From an uncultured Sphingobacteriaceae bacterium (lineage in GTDB: Bacteria; Bacteroidota; Bacteroidia; Sphingobacteriales; Sphingobacteriaceae): a stretch of DNA of 64,000 nt. The stretch spans positions 1 to 64,000 of the forward strand of contig CAMLLO010000015.1 of NCBI GenBank assembly GCA_946480915.1, read 5' to 3'. Under the pieces are notes generated by a model. That model was not told where the DNA came from, did no database searches, and saw only the letters and a program-made list of their open reading frames with translations. Shown here piece after piece: positions 34,578 to 43,428 of this stretch. Position 1 is the first letter of the stretch. Each line of letters opens with the position of its first letter. Position numbers and translations under genes: made by a program.

Positions 34578-35051
34578 ATGAAAACCTTACAAGCAGTCTT
34601 CATATTATGCGCTCTAACTACGTTTGCTTGTAAAGTAGTATACAAGTCAGGAAGAGTCAGTGGCACTTATGAATTGGTAAGTAAAACAGTGAAGAAAGGT
34701 GATGATGTTTATGGCTATGCTGGCGAAATCCAAGTGAAGGAATTAACCAACAACAGGATAATTCTCTCATTTTTCATCACTAAGGGCGCTCCAAGCTACA
34801 ATCTAGGTTCTTTTGTAGATACACTAATTTTGACAGACAATACAGCTATATACACTGTAAAAGAATTCGACCCAAGTTGTAAGATAACTTTTAAGTTTTC
34901 TAACAAAGGAGTTCAAGTTAATGAACAAACAGATGATTATAACTTTGGGTGTGGCTTTGGACATGCTGTTGTTGCAAACGGCTACTTTAAAAGGGTTTCA
35001 TCTGAGATTCCAGTTATAAAAGATCTTACTACGGGAGAAGAACTGAAATGA
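34578..35051 (+). CDS. Small lipoprotein of unknown function
   Basis: 157 residues; lipobox TTFAC at the end of a hydrophobic start. The mature part looks all-beta (GTYELVSKTVKKGDDVYG, NNRIILSFFITKG, GFGHAVVANGYFKR), lipocalin-like in length and pattern but without a clear signature. Two further cysteines (PSCKITF, FGCGFG) might form a disulfide. No family identified. Confidence 0.55.
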   Translation: MKTLQAVFILCALTTFACKVVYKSGRVSGTYELVSKTVKKGDDVYGYAGEIQVKELTNNRIILSFFITKGAPSYNLGSFVDTLILTDNTAIYTVKEFDPSCKITFKFSNKGVQVNEQTDDYNFGCGFGHAVVANGYFKRVSSEIPVIKDLTTGEELK

Positions 35052-35399
35052 AATCATCTTACTCCCTGATAGCTCGGGCGGATACACAAATAAGATGAGT
35101 TTACCGATCTAAAATTCTGTTAGCCTGTACATATTCGTAAAATAGTTTTCTAAGCTAGTTTATAAAGGTAAATATAGTGAGGTTAACATTTCTCCTGTGG
35201 AAAGTGCGATGCGACACTTGCAGGTTTCACGATCAAGCGCTTTTTTCAAAGCTTCCGAGGCGCATTAAAATAAGTAACAAAATAATTACAATTGTGTCGT
35301 ATTTATTGTATCTTAGACAAATAAACTGTTCCAGTTTTATAAGCCGATTATAAGCAAATTTAATTGCAAGCCCAATCATTTTGGTGTTTTTTGACTTGT
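35052..35399. other. Intergenic stretch without a gene
   Basis: 348 bases. It holds a start-less open stretch of 29 codons around 35195-35284 that reads CGKCDATLAGFTIKRFFQSF near its middle; it resembles neither neighbour and I cannot identify it. No complete promoter was recognised. The sigma factor leader begins in the AT-rich last 100 bases. Confidence 0.4.
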
Positions 35400-35996
35400 A
35401 TGCATAGTAGAGATCTTCACCAACTGGCCGACCACGAACTTTTAGTATTACTTAAAGAAGGTAATAAAGGAGCTTTTGATGCTATTTATACTAAGTATTG
35501 GGAGCGCTTGTACTTTTATCTGATTAAAGCAATTAAGGATTCTGATGAAGCAGAAGATATTCTTCAGGAAGTTTTTTACTCATTATGGAAACGCCGGTAC
35601 ACTCTGGAAAATATTGAGTCGCTTTGCGCCTATCTTTTCTCTTGTGTGCGGTACAGTGGCATAAAGTATATACGCAATAATGTCAAAAAGAATAATTATA
35701 GGGAATCATGGAATCATTTCTTTTGCGAGGAAGATGATTTATTAGAACAGCAATATGCCGCAAAAGAGTTGTCGGCCATGCTTTACAATGAAATTGATAA
35801 GCTACCTCCTAAAATGCGGGAAGTGTTTGTATTAAGCAGGAAAGATGAATTTTCATACAAAGAAATCGCTCAGAAACTTAATATTTCCGATAAAACGGTT
35901 AAGAAGCAAATCAGTAATGCTTTAAAGCATTTACATTTAAAGCTAAACGGGAAAGCGCTTATCTCTGTGCTTTTTCTGTTAATAGGTTTATCCTGA
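35400..35996 (+). CDS. ECF sigma factor of the SusCD unit
   Basis: Start set at ATG 35400 (MHSRDLHQLADHELL); a TTG twelve codons upstream is less likely. 198 residues. Region 2 is FDAIYTKYWERLYFYL and DSDEAEDILQEVFYSLW; region 4 is LPPKMREVFVLSRKDEFSYKEIAQKLNISDKTVKKQISNAL. Typical of the FecI-like sigma factors paired with FecR and a SusC with an STN domain. The hydrophobic C-terminus (ALISVLFLLIGLS) is common in this family. A 406-bp gap separates it from fecR, longer than usual. Confidence 0.93.
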   Translation: MHSRDLHQLADHELLVLLKEGNKGAFDAIYTKYWERLYFYLIKAIKDSDEAEDILQEVFYSLWKRRYTLENIESLCAYLFSCVRYSGIKYIRNNVKKNNYRESWNHFFCEEDDLLEQQYAAKELSAMLYNEIDKLPPKMREVFVLSRKDEFSYKEIAQKLNISDKTVKKQISNALKHLHLKLNGKALISVLFLLIGLS

Positions 35997-36402
35997 TTTC
36001 CCGGGCGCTCAGTGTTATTTAAACATCACTGAAATTTCTCAAATAACTCCATACGTAAAACCATTCATCCTTTTTTTAACATACTCCCCCGTTTAAATGG
36101 TCAGTCCTGCCACAAAGCCTTCGAGACCCTGACTTTGGTCGGTCGTTCTGATTCTCAGATTTTGTCTTCTAACCGTCTTTTGCTAGTCTATCTATTGATA
36201 TTCAAGCAATTGAAATTATTTTATTTTTTTCATACTACCAAGTGCTTTTTGTGAGCACTTCTCTTCTGTAAACGCATGAAATATCAAGTACAGGCCAAGC
36301 ATAATGATTAGCCTGTCCGACCAAGTACAGCCAGGCGCAGTTATAAACTTAAAAGATATTTAATGAAACTTAATATTATGTCCTACAATCAAATCTGCTC
36401 AA
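35997..36402 (+). promoter_or_regulatory. Long leader before fecR with hairpins and a short direct repeat
   Basis: 406 bases without a gene. It holds a 7-bp perfect stem with a 7-nt loop (36240-36260, AAGTGCT/AGCACTT) and ACAGGC/GCCTGT (36290-36316). The words AAGTACAGGCCA and AAGTACAGCCAG form an imperfect direct repeat on either side. This could be a promoter region for fecR-susCD under its own sigma factor or a leader RNA. The role is inferred. Confidence 0.35.
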
Positions 36403-37401
36403 ATGAAAGAAAATGACCTTGAAAAACTTTTGAACCTTTATTTGAAAGGAGAATGTAGTCCTGATGAAAAGCAAAAACTCGAATCATGGTTTGATCTGCT
36501 TTCTTCTAAGGGAGAACTTGAGTCGCATACTTTTGATAAGCATGCGCAAATGCAAAAGATAAAGAACAAAATAGATAATCAAATCAGACAGGAAAAAGTC
36601 ATTAAGTTTCCTGCTATGTTAAGGATTGCTGCATCGGTTATTCTGATTGCGTCTATTTCCATGTTCGCCTATAAAAGCACCTGGTTAAGAAACTGGGTAG
36701 ATCCTGTTCAATTTGTGACAACTACGGTTCAGAATGGGGAAAAAATAAAATTGACATTAAGTGATGGATCAACAGTAGTACTTAATTCCGGTTCAAAAAT
36801 TCAATATCCGAAAAAATTTAATCGGGAGATAAGAAAAGTAATCTTATTAGAAGGAGAGGCTTTTTTTGATATTCAACATAATAAAGAAAAGCCCTTTATA
36901 GTAGAGGCCTCCGGAACGCAAACACAGGTATTGGGAACAGCTTTCAATGTGCAGGCATATAAAAAGTTTAAAGATGTAAAGGTTACAGTAACACGTGGTA
37001 AGGTTGCAGTAAGAGAAACAAAATCAGGTAAACAACGTCTTGTTTTTCTGTTACCCAATCAGCAGGTAATAGTAAATACCGTTACTGGAAGCCAGGAGAA
37101 AAAACAGGTAAATGCAAACGAAAGCATAGGCTGGGTTCAGGATGAATTTCAGTTTAAAAATCAAAGCCTGATTAATGTTGCCTTGATTTTACAGAATAAC
37201 TATAATGTTAAAATCGAATTTAAGGAAGAAACAATTAAAGGAATTCGTTTTACAGCAAATTTTCATTCAACCGATTCTTTAGAGAAAATACTTTTTGCTA
37301 TTGCTAAAGCAAATAAACTAACCTATTCCCTTAGGGATAAAACTGTTCTATTTAAGTACAAAAACCATTTTACTAAAAAACCAGAAATTAATATGAACTA
37401 A
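36403..37401 (+). CDS. FecR-family anti-sigma factor
   Basis: 332 residues. The cytoplasmic N-terminus (MKENDLEKLLNLYLKGECSPDE) binds sigma in characterised relatives. A span lies at ~70-88 (RIAASVILIASISMFAYKS). A FecR domain at ~105-205 (TTVQNGEKIKLTLSDGSTVVLNSGS, VLLEGEAFFDI) and a DUF4974-like C-terminus (NESIGWVQDEFQFKNQSL, IRFTANFHSTDSLEKIL) follow. It conveys the substrate-loaded state of SusC to the sigma factor. Confidence 0.95.
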   Translation: MKENDLEKLLNLYLKGECSPDEKQKLESWFDLLSSKGELESHTFDKHAQMQKIKNKIDNQIRQEKVIKFPAMLRIAASVILIASISMFAYKSTWLRNWVDPVQFVTTTVQNGEKIKLTLSDGSTVVLNSGSKIQYPKKFNREIRKVILLEGEAFFDIQHNKEKPFIVEASGTQTQVLGTAFNVQAYKKFKDVKVTVTRGKVAVRETKSGKQRLVFLLPNQQVIVNTVTGSQEKKQVNANESIGWVQDEFQFKNQSLINVALILQNNYNVKIEFKEETIKGIRFTANFHSTDSLEKILFAIAKANKLTYSLRDKTVLFKYKNHFTKKPEINMN

Positions 37402-37531
37402 AAAAAGCGCGATAAAAAAATAACCAGCATGATCTGCGAAATCATTGCTGGTTAATGATGCAAGATCTGTAGACAGATCTTCAAGTTTTAGAAAACAAAT
37501 AGTCATTTATAAACCAAAACATTCAAATGTA

Positions 37532-40500
37532 ATGAAAAAATACATCAGGTATAACCTCTATGCCATTCGAAAAATTATGAGCGTTAGTTGCAAAATATTC
37601 TTGTTATTACTCTTAGGAACTCAAATGTTACTTGCCAGTTCTTCGGTGGGGCAAACCGCAGACGAATTAAAAATAGACGTGCAGGTAGAAAACAAATCGT
37701 TACAAAATATTTTAACAGTTATCGAAAAAAATAGCGGGTTAAGATTCGTTTACAACGACAAACTGGTTTGTGGTTACAAGAACTTGTCTGTTTCAGCAAA
37801 TAATCAATCAGTTTCAATAATCCTGGATAAAGTTTTTAAAGACACCAATCTGGATTACCTGGAACAGGATAACATGATTATTGTGGTTGAAAAGGAAGCT
37901 TCCCAAAATCCAGAAATCGATATTATAAGAGGTAAAGTGACGGACGAAAATGGGGAGCCTTTAATTGGAGTAATTGTTAAAGTAAAAGGAAGCAAAGCTG
38001 GAACGTCTACGGATGCTGAGGGTAAATACGCCATATCGGTTGAAGATGATTCTGCGATCCTTGTATTTTCTTATTTAGGATTTCAAGAGATGGAGGAATC
38101 TGTATCTGGCAAATCATCCGTTGATGTGACGATGAGAGTTATGGCAGAAAACTTAAAGGAAGTTGTTGTAATTGGATACGGAACGCAAAAGAAAAGGGAT
38201 GTTACCGGCTCGGTTTCATCTGTAACTGCCGATTCTTATAAAGATCAGCCCGTTTTAACCACCGCCACTGCATTACAGGGCCGCGCCGCAGGTGTTTCCA
38301 TCAGCAGCAATTCCGGAGCCCCGGGAGGTTCTGTAAAAGTGCGTATTCGCGGTGCAAATTCAATTAGCTCTAATAACGATCCTTTAATTGTTTTGGATGG
38401 TGTAGCCCTTTCCAATGTTAGCTTGCAGGATATCAACGTAAATGATATTGCATCAATGGATATATTAAAAGATGCTTCAGCTACAGCAATCTATGGTTCA
38501 AGGGGGGCTAATGGTGTTATAATGGTAACCACAAAAAGCGGGCAAACCGGTAAGGATAATGTGAGTTACAACACATTTGTTAGCTTTAACAGGCTGCCCA
38601 AAAGGTATGATTTGATGAATGCAGCTACCTCTGCCGCATTTGTAAACCACATAACCGGAACTGCAACTTTTGCTAACCCACAAAGCATGGGAGAAGGCAC
38701 CAAGTGGCAGGATGAAATATATCGCACCGGAAAAAGCCAGAACCACCAGCTATCGGTAAACGGAGGAAATGAAAAAACAAAATATTACATTTCAGGATAT
38801 TATGTAGATCAGGACGGTATTATTTTAAACACGGGGCAAACCAAATATTCTGTACGTTCGAATGTAAGTACCAAAATTGGCAACAAAGTAAATGTAGGCT
38901 TAAACCTGTTTGCTGCACATAGCAAATCACATAATAATGGTGATTTAGGATCTAAGGGCAGTTCTGTAATGGGCGCTCTTACATGGGCAGCAACAGAACC
39001 CGTTTATATTTCACCAGGAAAATATAACAGAAGCGTTAGTACCCCCACAGGTCTTAATCCTGTTATGCTTGCAAACGAAAGTTTAAGCGACAACGTCTCT
39101 AATTCGGCCATCATTAACGGAAATATAAAATACGATATAACCGATTGGCTTTCTTTAAGTGCTACAGCAGCTTTAGATATGAGCTTAACAAAAGCTTCCT
39201 TTCTTAATAATGAATGGATTAACCCGACAACTCAAAGTTCCGGTCAAAGTTCCGGTGAAAACTATACTTCCCAATACAATGGAGTGTTAACATTTCATAA
39301 AGTTCTTAACACAATCCACGATCTTACTGCAACCGCTGTTTATGAGCAAACGTCTAACACCAATCAGTTGCTTTCTGCTAACGGATCAGGGTTGTTATCA
39401 ACCAGTTACAGTTATTATAATTTAGGATTGAACCGTTCGCAAGCCATAAATTCAGGTTATACAAATTGGGGATTACAATCATATGTGGGAAGGATTTCTT
39501 ACAGTCTTGCTAATAAATATTTGTTAACAGCGACTTATCGTGCCGATGGCTCTTCAAAATTTCAGCGCTCTAACAATAAATGGGGTTATTTTCCATCTGT
39601 AGCAGTTGGCTGGCGCCTTGCAGAAGAGTCTTTTATTAAGGACTTGAATATCTTTTCTAATTTGAAATTAAGAGCAAGCTGGGGGGAAACTGGTAACCAG
39701 GCTATATTGCCTTATGCCTCACTTGGAGTATTAGGACAACAACAATATTCATATGGAACCGGAAATGTTTTCCAGGGATATTCGCTTGGAAATCCATCGA
39801 ATGAAGATCTAAAATGGGAAACTACTGCTCAAACAGATATCGGTTTAGATATCGGAGTATTGAATGATAAACTTAGTTTTAGCATTGATTACTACAACAA
39901 AAACACCAGAGATGTTTTGCTCCAAAAAACGATTCCAATTTACAACGGAGGGGGCTCTCAAATTGTGAATTTAGGTGAGGTTAATAATAGAGGCTTTGAA
40001 TTTTCCGTTAATGCAAATGCTGTTAAAACCAACAATTTTTCATGGAATACAGCCCTTAATCTTTCAGCCTCCAAAAATAAAGTGGTTAGTCTTGGCGATC
40101 AGGACATGATGAATGTAGGTGGTTCTGACGGTTTTATTAGCACTAATATCCAGGTCGCTAAAGTGGGCGAACCTTTAGGCTCATTTTACCTTATTCCATG
40201 GAATGGAATTTACCAAACCGGGCAGGGCGCTTTAGGTTCTGTTGCCGGAGATAATAACTACACCGACGTTAGTGGAAACGGATCTATTGGATTCGAGGAC
40301 CGGGTTATATCGGGCAATGCAATGCCTAAACTGCAATGGGGCTTTAATAATGATTTCAGTTATAATAAGCTTTCGGTAAATATGTTCTGGCAGGCATCTC
40401 ATGGAAACAAAATGTTTAACGCTACCTACGCAGCAACATCTATTTCTTCCAGCGACATGAAGTATCCAACTCTTGCCGAAGTTGCAAATTACTGGACTCC

Positions 40501-40819
40501 ACAAAACACAGGTTCGCAATGGGCAGATCCGGCCAGTTCAACAAACCGAAGCTATGTAGAATCAACTCAGTTTTTACAGGATGCTAGTTACGTGCGCCTT
40601 AAAAATATCAGTCTTTCTTACTCGCTTTCAAAAAAGATGATTGGTTTATCTGACGTGCGCATTTCCCTGAGCGGACAGAACCTGCTTACCATAACGAAAT
40701 ACAAGGGCTATGATCCTGAAGCAGACACTGCCGGAAACGGTGATTTGCAGTCAGGAATTGATAAGGGAGCTTATCCTAACCCTAAAACCTATACTCTTGG
40801 CTTAAATGTTAAATTTTAA
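37532..40819 (+). CDS. SusC/RagA family TonB-linked outer-membrane protein with STN domain
   Basis: Start set at 37532 (MKKYIRYNLYAIRKIMSVSC); the frame is open 29 codons upstream. 1095 residues. After the signal peptide come an STN domain (ENKSLQNILTVIEKNSGLRF), a carboxypeptidase-regulatory-like domain (GKVTDENGEPLIGVIVKVKG), the linker VVVIGYGTQKKRDVTGS, a plug (LQGRAAGVSISSNSGAPGG, PLIVLDGV, ILKDASATAIYGSRGANGVI) and a barrel ending in KTYTLGLNVKF. It imports glycans or other oligomers with its SusD partner and TonB. The STN domain fits signalling to the FecR two genes away. Substrate is unknown. Confidence 0.96.
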   Translation: MKKYIRYNLYAIRKIMSVSCKIFLLLLLGTQMLLASSSVGQTADELKIDVQVENKSLQNILTVIEKNSGLRFVYNDKLVCGYKNLSVSANNQSVSIILDKVFKDTNLDYLEQDNMIIVVEKEASQNPEIDIIRGKVTDENGEPLIGVIVKVKGSKAGTSTDAEGKYAISVEDDSAILVFSYLGFQEMEESVSGKSSVDVTMRVMAENLKEVVVIGYGTQKKRDVTGSVSSVTADSYKDQPVLTTATALQGRAAGVSISSNSGAPGGSVKVRIRGANSISSNNDPLIVLDGVALSNVSLQDINVNDIASMDILKDASATAIYGSRGANGVIMVTTKSGQTGKDNVSYNTFVSFNRLPKRYDLMNAATSAAFVNHITGTATFANPQSMGEGTKWQDEIYRTGKSQNHQLSVNGGNEKTKYYISGYYVDQDGIILNTGQTKYSVRSNVSTKIGNKVNVGLNLFAAHSKSHNNGDLGSKGSSVMGALTWAATEPVYISPGKYNRSVSTPTGLNPVMLANESLSDNVSNSAIINGNIKYDITDWLSLSATAALDMSLTKASFLNNEWINPTTQSSGQSSGENYTSQYNGVLTFHKVLNTIHDLTATAVYEQTSNTNQLLSANGSGLLSTSYSYYNLGLNRSQAINSGYTNWGLQSYVGRISYSLANKYLLTATYRADGSSKFQRSNNKWGYFPSVAVGWRLAEESFIKDLNIFSNLKLRASWGETGNQAILPYASLGVLGQQQYSYGTGNVFQGYSLGNPSNEDLKWETTAQTDIGLDIGVLNDKLSFSIDYYNKNTRDVLLQKTIPIYNGGGSQIVNLGEVNNRGFEFSVNANAVKTNNFSWNTALNLSASKNKVVSLGDQDMMNVGGSDGFISTNIQVAKVGEPLGSFYLIPWNGIYQTGQGALGSVAGDNNYTDVSGNGSIGFEDRVISGNAMPKLQWGFNNDFSYNKLSVNMFWQASHGNKMFNATYAATSISSSDMKYPTLAEVANYWTPQNTGSQWADPASSTNRSYVESTQFLQDASYVRLKNISLSYSLSKKMIGLSDVRISLSGQNLLTITKYKGYDPEADTAGNGDLQSGIDKGAYPNPKTYTLGLNVKF

Positions 40820-40830
40820 TTGAAAAGACC

Positions 40831-42345
40831 ATGCTTAACCAAAGAATTTTAACAATCAAATATTATATTCTTGCTACAGGCTTATGCGTTTTGTTCGCCG
40901 CCTGTAAGAAAGACCTGCTTGAGGAAACACCTAAAAGCCCTACTGTAGTAAATTATTACAAAACGGGTAACGATTTGAATATGGCTGCCACCGGATTGTA
41001 TGCTGTTTTAAATCCCGCCTTTAACGCAATTGGTTCAGAATATTACGGCGGAGATGATGCAACTGTATTCCGCAGAGGCAATAAAATCGAATTTTCTGAT
41101 TTTGATACGTTTCAAGCCAACTCATCTAACGGCCGAATGCTAGGTTCGTATGCTAATCATTATGCTGTTATTAAATCGTGCAATGCTTTGATAAACAATT
41201 ATGCTACTGCCGAGGCAACAGAAACAGAGAAAAATAATGCAGCCGGACAGGCCCACTTCTTAAGAGCTTTAAGCTACTTTTTTCTTACCCGCACATGGGG
41301 AGCAATACCCATGCCTCTTGACAATACGGTCAGCTATACCATTCCAAAATCGCAGCCTGCCGATATTTATAAGGTAATTGTAAGTGATCTGGAAAAAGCG
41401 GAAGTAATGCTGCCCGACACCTGGACAGGCGTACAAAACCAGAACGGAGTAAATGTAGCTCCAACAAAAGGTACTGCAAAGGCCCTGCTTGCTAACGTTT
41501 ACCTTACCATGGCTGGCTGGCCATTAAAGCAGACTGATAAATATGCTTTAGCTGCAGCAAAAGCCAAAGAAGTGATTGACAATAAAGCAAAATATGGCTT
41601 TGATCTGTTAACAAATGTGGCTGATTTATGGAAGAAAGAATCTAAATACAATAAGGAAACTGTGTTTGGATGTTATTTTAATAATGCAGTACCTAATGCC
41701 CCATGGAACCAATTGAACATGATGGGGCCACATGCATCGGCCGCCGGTGAAGAGGGCGGATGGGATGATTATTATGGTGAAATTAATTTTTATAATAACT
41801 TTCCGGCGGGCCCGCGTAAGGATGCAACCTATCAACTGGTTTTTATTATAAACAACCAGGCCAAAAACTGGACAGAAACTGCAGCAAAACATCCTTATTT
41901 CTTTAAATACCGGGATGATGAAAGTTACGATCGTGTCACCCAACGCGCCAGCAACTGGATGACCAGCCGCACCACTTATGTTATTCGCTATGCTGAAGTG
42001 TTACTTACTTATGCCGAAGCAAAGGCAATGTCGGGCCAGCTGGATCAAACAGCTTATGACGCAATAGATCTGGTACGGACTAGAGCAGGCTTGCCAAAAC
42101 TAACACCAGGATTAACTCCCCAGCAGTTTAGAGATGCTGTAATTGCGGAAAGAGGTTGGGAATTTGCAGGGCTTGAAGCTGGAATACGCTGGTTTGACCT
42201 GGTTAGGACTGAAAGCGTGGGCAAGGCCAATTCAAACAGGAACGCTGAAGAAGTCCCTTTAAAAAACACACCAAACGATACCCAACACACCTATTACTGG
42301 GCTCCAATACCAGTAAATGATCAGACTCTAAATCCAAGTTTATAG
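40831..42345 (+). CDS. SusD/RagB family surface lipoprotein
   Basis: 504 residues with lipobox FAAC. Typical blocks: GLYAVLNPAF, GQAHFLRALSYFFLTRTWGAIPM, IYKVIVSDLEKAEVMLP, GTAKALLANVYLTMAGW, VIRYAEVLLTYAEAKAM, FRDAVIAERGWEFAGLEAGIRWFDLVRT and the end YYWAPIPVNDQTLNPSL. It caps the SusC barrel and binds substrate at the surface. It starts 11 bases after susC. No glycoside hydrolase, lyase or peptidase follows, so the ligand cannot be guessed from neighbours. Confidence 0.95.
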   Translation: MLNQRILTIKYYILATGLCVLFAACKKDLLEETPKSPTVVNYYKTGNDLNMAATGLYAVLNPAFNAIGSEYYGGDDATVFRRGNKIEFSDFDTFQANSSNGRMLGSYANHYAVIKSCNALINNYATAEATETEKNNAAGQAHFLRALSYFFLTRTWGAIPMPLDNTVSYTIPKSQPADIYKVIVSDLEKAEVMLPDTWTGVQNQNGVNVAPTKGTAKALLANVYLTMAGWPLKQTDKYALAAAKAKEVIDNKAKYGFDLLTNVADLWKKESKYNKETVFGCYFNNAVPNAPWNQLNMMGPHASAAGEEGGWDDYYGEINFYNNFPAGPRKDATYQLVFIINNQAKNWTETAAKHPYFFKYRDDESYDRVTQRASNWMTSRTTYVIRYAEVLLTYAEAKAMSGQLDQTAYDAIDLVRTRAGLPKLTPGLTPQQFRDAVIAERGWEFAGLEAGIRWFDLVRTESVGKANSNRNAEEVPLKNTPNDTQHTYYWAPIPVNDQTLNPSL

Positions 42346-42353
42346 TGCTATAA

Positions 42354-42385
42354 AAGGTCTTATTGTACGCGTACAATAAGACCTT
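42354..42385. terminator. Perfect 32-bp palindrome after susD
   Basis: Bases 42354-42369 are the exact reverse complement of 42370-42385, a 16-bp perfect dyad with no loop, 8 bases after the susD stop. It has no T tract. It may end the operon as an RNA hairpin or stabilise its 3' end, or it may be a protein site. Confidence 0.6.
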
Positions 42386-42390
42386 CTTAC

Positions 42391-42445
42391 CCCGCACTCA
42401 TCATATACGCTCCCGCACTCACCATACACGCTCCCGCATCGATCC
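42391..42445. repeat. Two and a half copies of a 21-bp tandem repeat
   Basis: CCCGCACTCATCATATACGC+T (42391-42411) is followed by a copy with two T/C changes (42412-42432) and a decayed start of a third (CCCGCATCGATCC). It is GC-richer than the surroundings and lies between the susD palindrome and the FHA gene. Confidence 0.75.
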
Positions 42446-42545
42446 TACCCGAACTTGCAATTAGATTTCAACCCTGCCCAACAATAACCCGTTTTTACTG
42501 TTTCATTAAATAGACCACTCAAAGTCAAAAGAAAGGTAAAAATCA

Positions 42546-43328
42546 ATGTTCGAAATATTCAATACAGATGCAGAAAGTCCACACGATGTTAAAAGTCTTC
42601 GAGATGCTTTGCTGCGTTCAATAAAAGAAGAATTACAAATAGTAGAGGGCGGGGAAGGAAAACATATAAGAGGAATTCAATTGTTCATTACATGTCCTGA
42701 AAACGAAAAGCATGTATATGAATCAGCAGTATATATCGAAGAACCTCAAATCTTCAAACAGGAAGTTCAGCGAATTGCCGACGATTATGCCTTAGATCTG
42801 CCAGAAGGCTGGACACTCGAGATCAGCTTCGTCGATACCTTTCCGCCCGAAGCAAAAAAACTGGCAGAAGTACACGCAGCATTATTTATAAAAACACGTC
42901 AGCAGGCAATTCATAGAACCGGAACCGCCTACATCCGTGTGCTTAGCGGCCAGGCAGAAAAAGAAGAATATGAGATCAGCTCCAATTCCGGTAAAATAAC
43001 CATTGGCAGAGAAAAAAGAGCCCAAACAGATGATGGCTTTTTCAGATTAAACACCATTGCCTTTCCGGGAGATTGCGGAAACGATTGTAACAAATATATC
43101 AGCCGGCAGCATGCCCACATTGAATGGAATAATGATGCAGGCTGCTTTATGATCTTCGCAGATGAAGGCGGTGTGCCTCCTAAAAATAAGATTAAAATAA
43201 AGTCGATAGACGACGATAACCCAATAAAGTTAAACTCCACTCAGATCGGACATCGTTTAAAAGAAGGCGATCAGGTAATCTTGGGAGAAACCGCAGTGAT
43301 CGAATTTTCAACTTCGGCACAATCTTAG
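42546..43328 (+). CDS. FHA-domain protein, cytoplasmic
   Basis: 260 residues, no signal. Residues ~1-130 are a domain that I do not recognise (IKEELQIVEGGEGKHIRGIQ, DDYALDLPEGWTLEISFVD). Residues ~150-255 are a forkhead-associated domain with ITIGRE, ISRQHAHIEW and the segment RLKEGDQVILGETAVIEF. FHA domains bind phosphothreonine. It is 100 bases upstream of two Ser/Thr kinases, its probable partners. A long insertion between the GR and SRQH motifs (~30 residues with DCGNDC) is unusual. Confidence 0.88.
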   Translation: MFEIFNTDAESPHDVKSLRDALLRSIKEELQIVEGGEGKHIRGIQLFITCPENEKHVYESAVYIEEPQIFKQEVQRIADDYALDLPEGWTLEISFVDTFPPEAKKLAEVHAALFIKTRQQAIHRTGTAYIRVLSGQAEKEEYEISSNSGKITIGREKRAQTDDGFFRLNTIAFPGDCGNDCNKYISRQHAHIEWNNDAGCFMIFADEGGVPPKNKIKIKSIDDDNPIKLNSTQIGHRLKEGDQVILGETAVIEFSTSAQS

Positions 43329-43428
43329 ATATATTTTGATTTATCATAGCATCAGGCAAAAGCCCGATGAATACCATAAAAAAGACTTATGCGTTTTAGT
43401 AAACCTGTAAATCTTTGGATATAGAGTC

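Noticed and set aside
35195..35284. Open stretch of 29 codons containing CGKCDATLAGFTIKRFFQSF, possibly a gene remnant
   Set aside because: No start codon, short, and I could not match it to any family; reported only as part of the intergenic entry.
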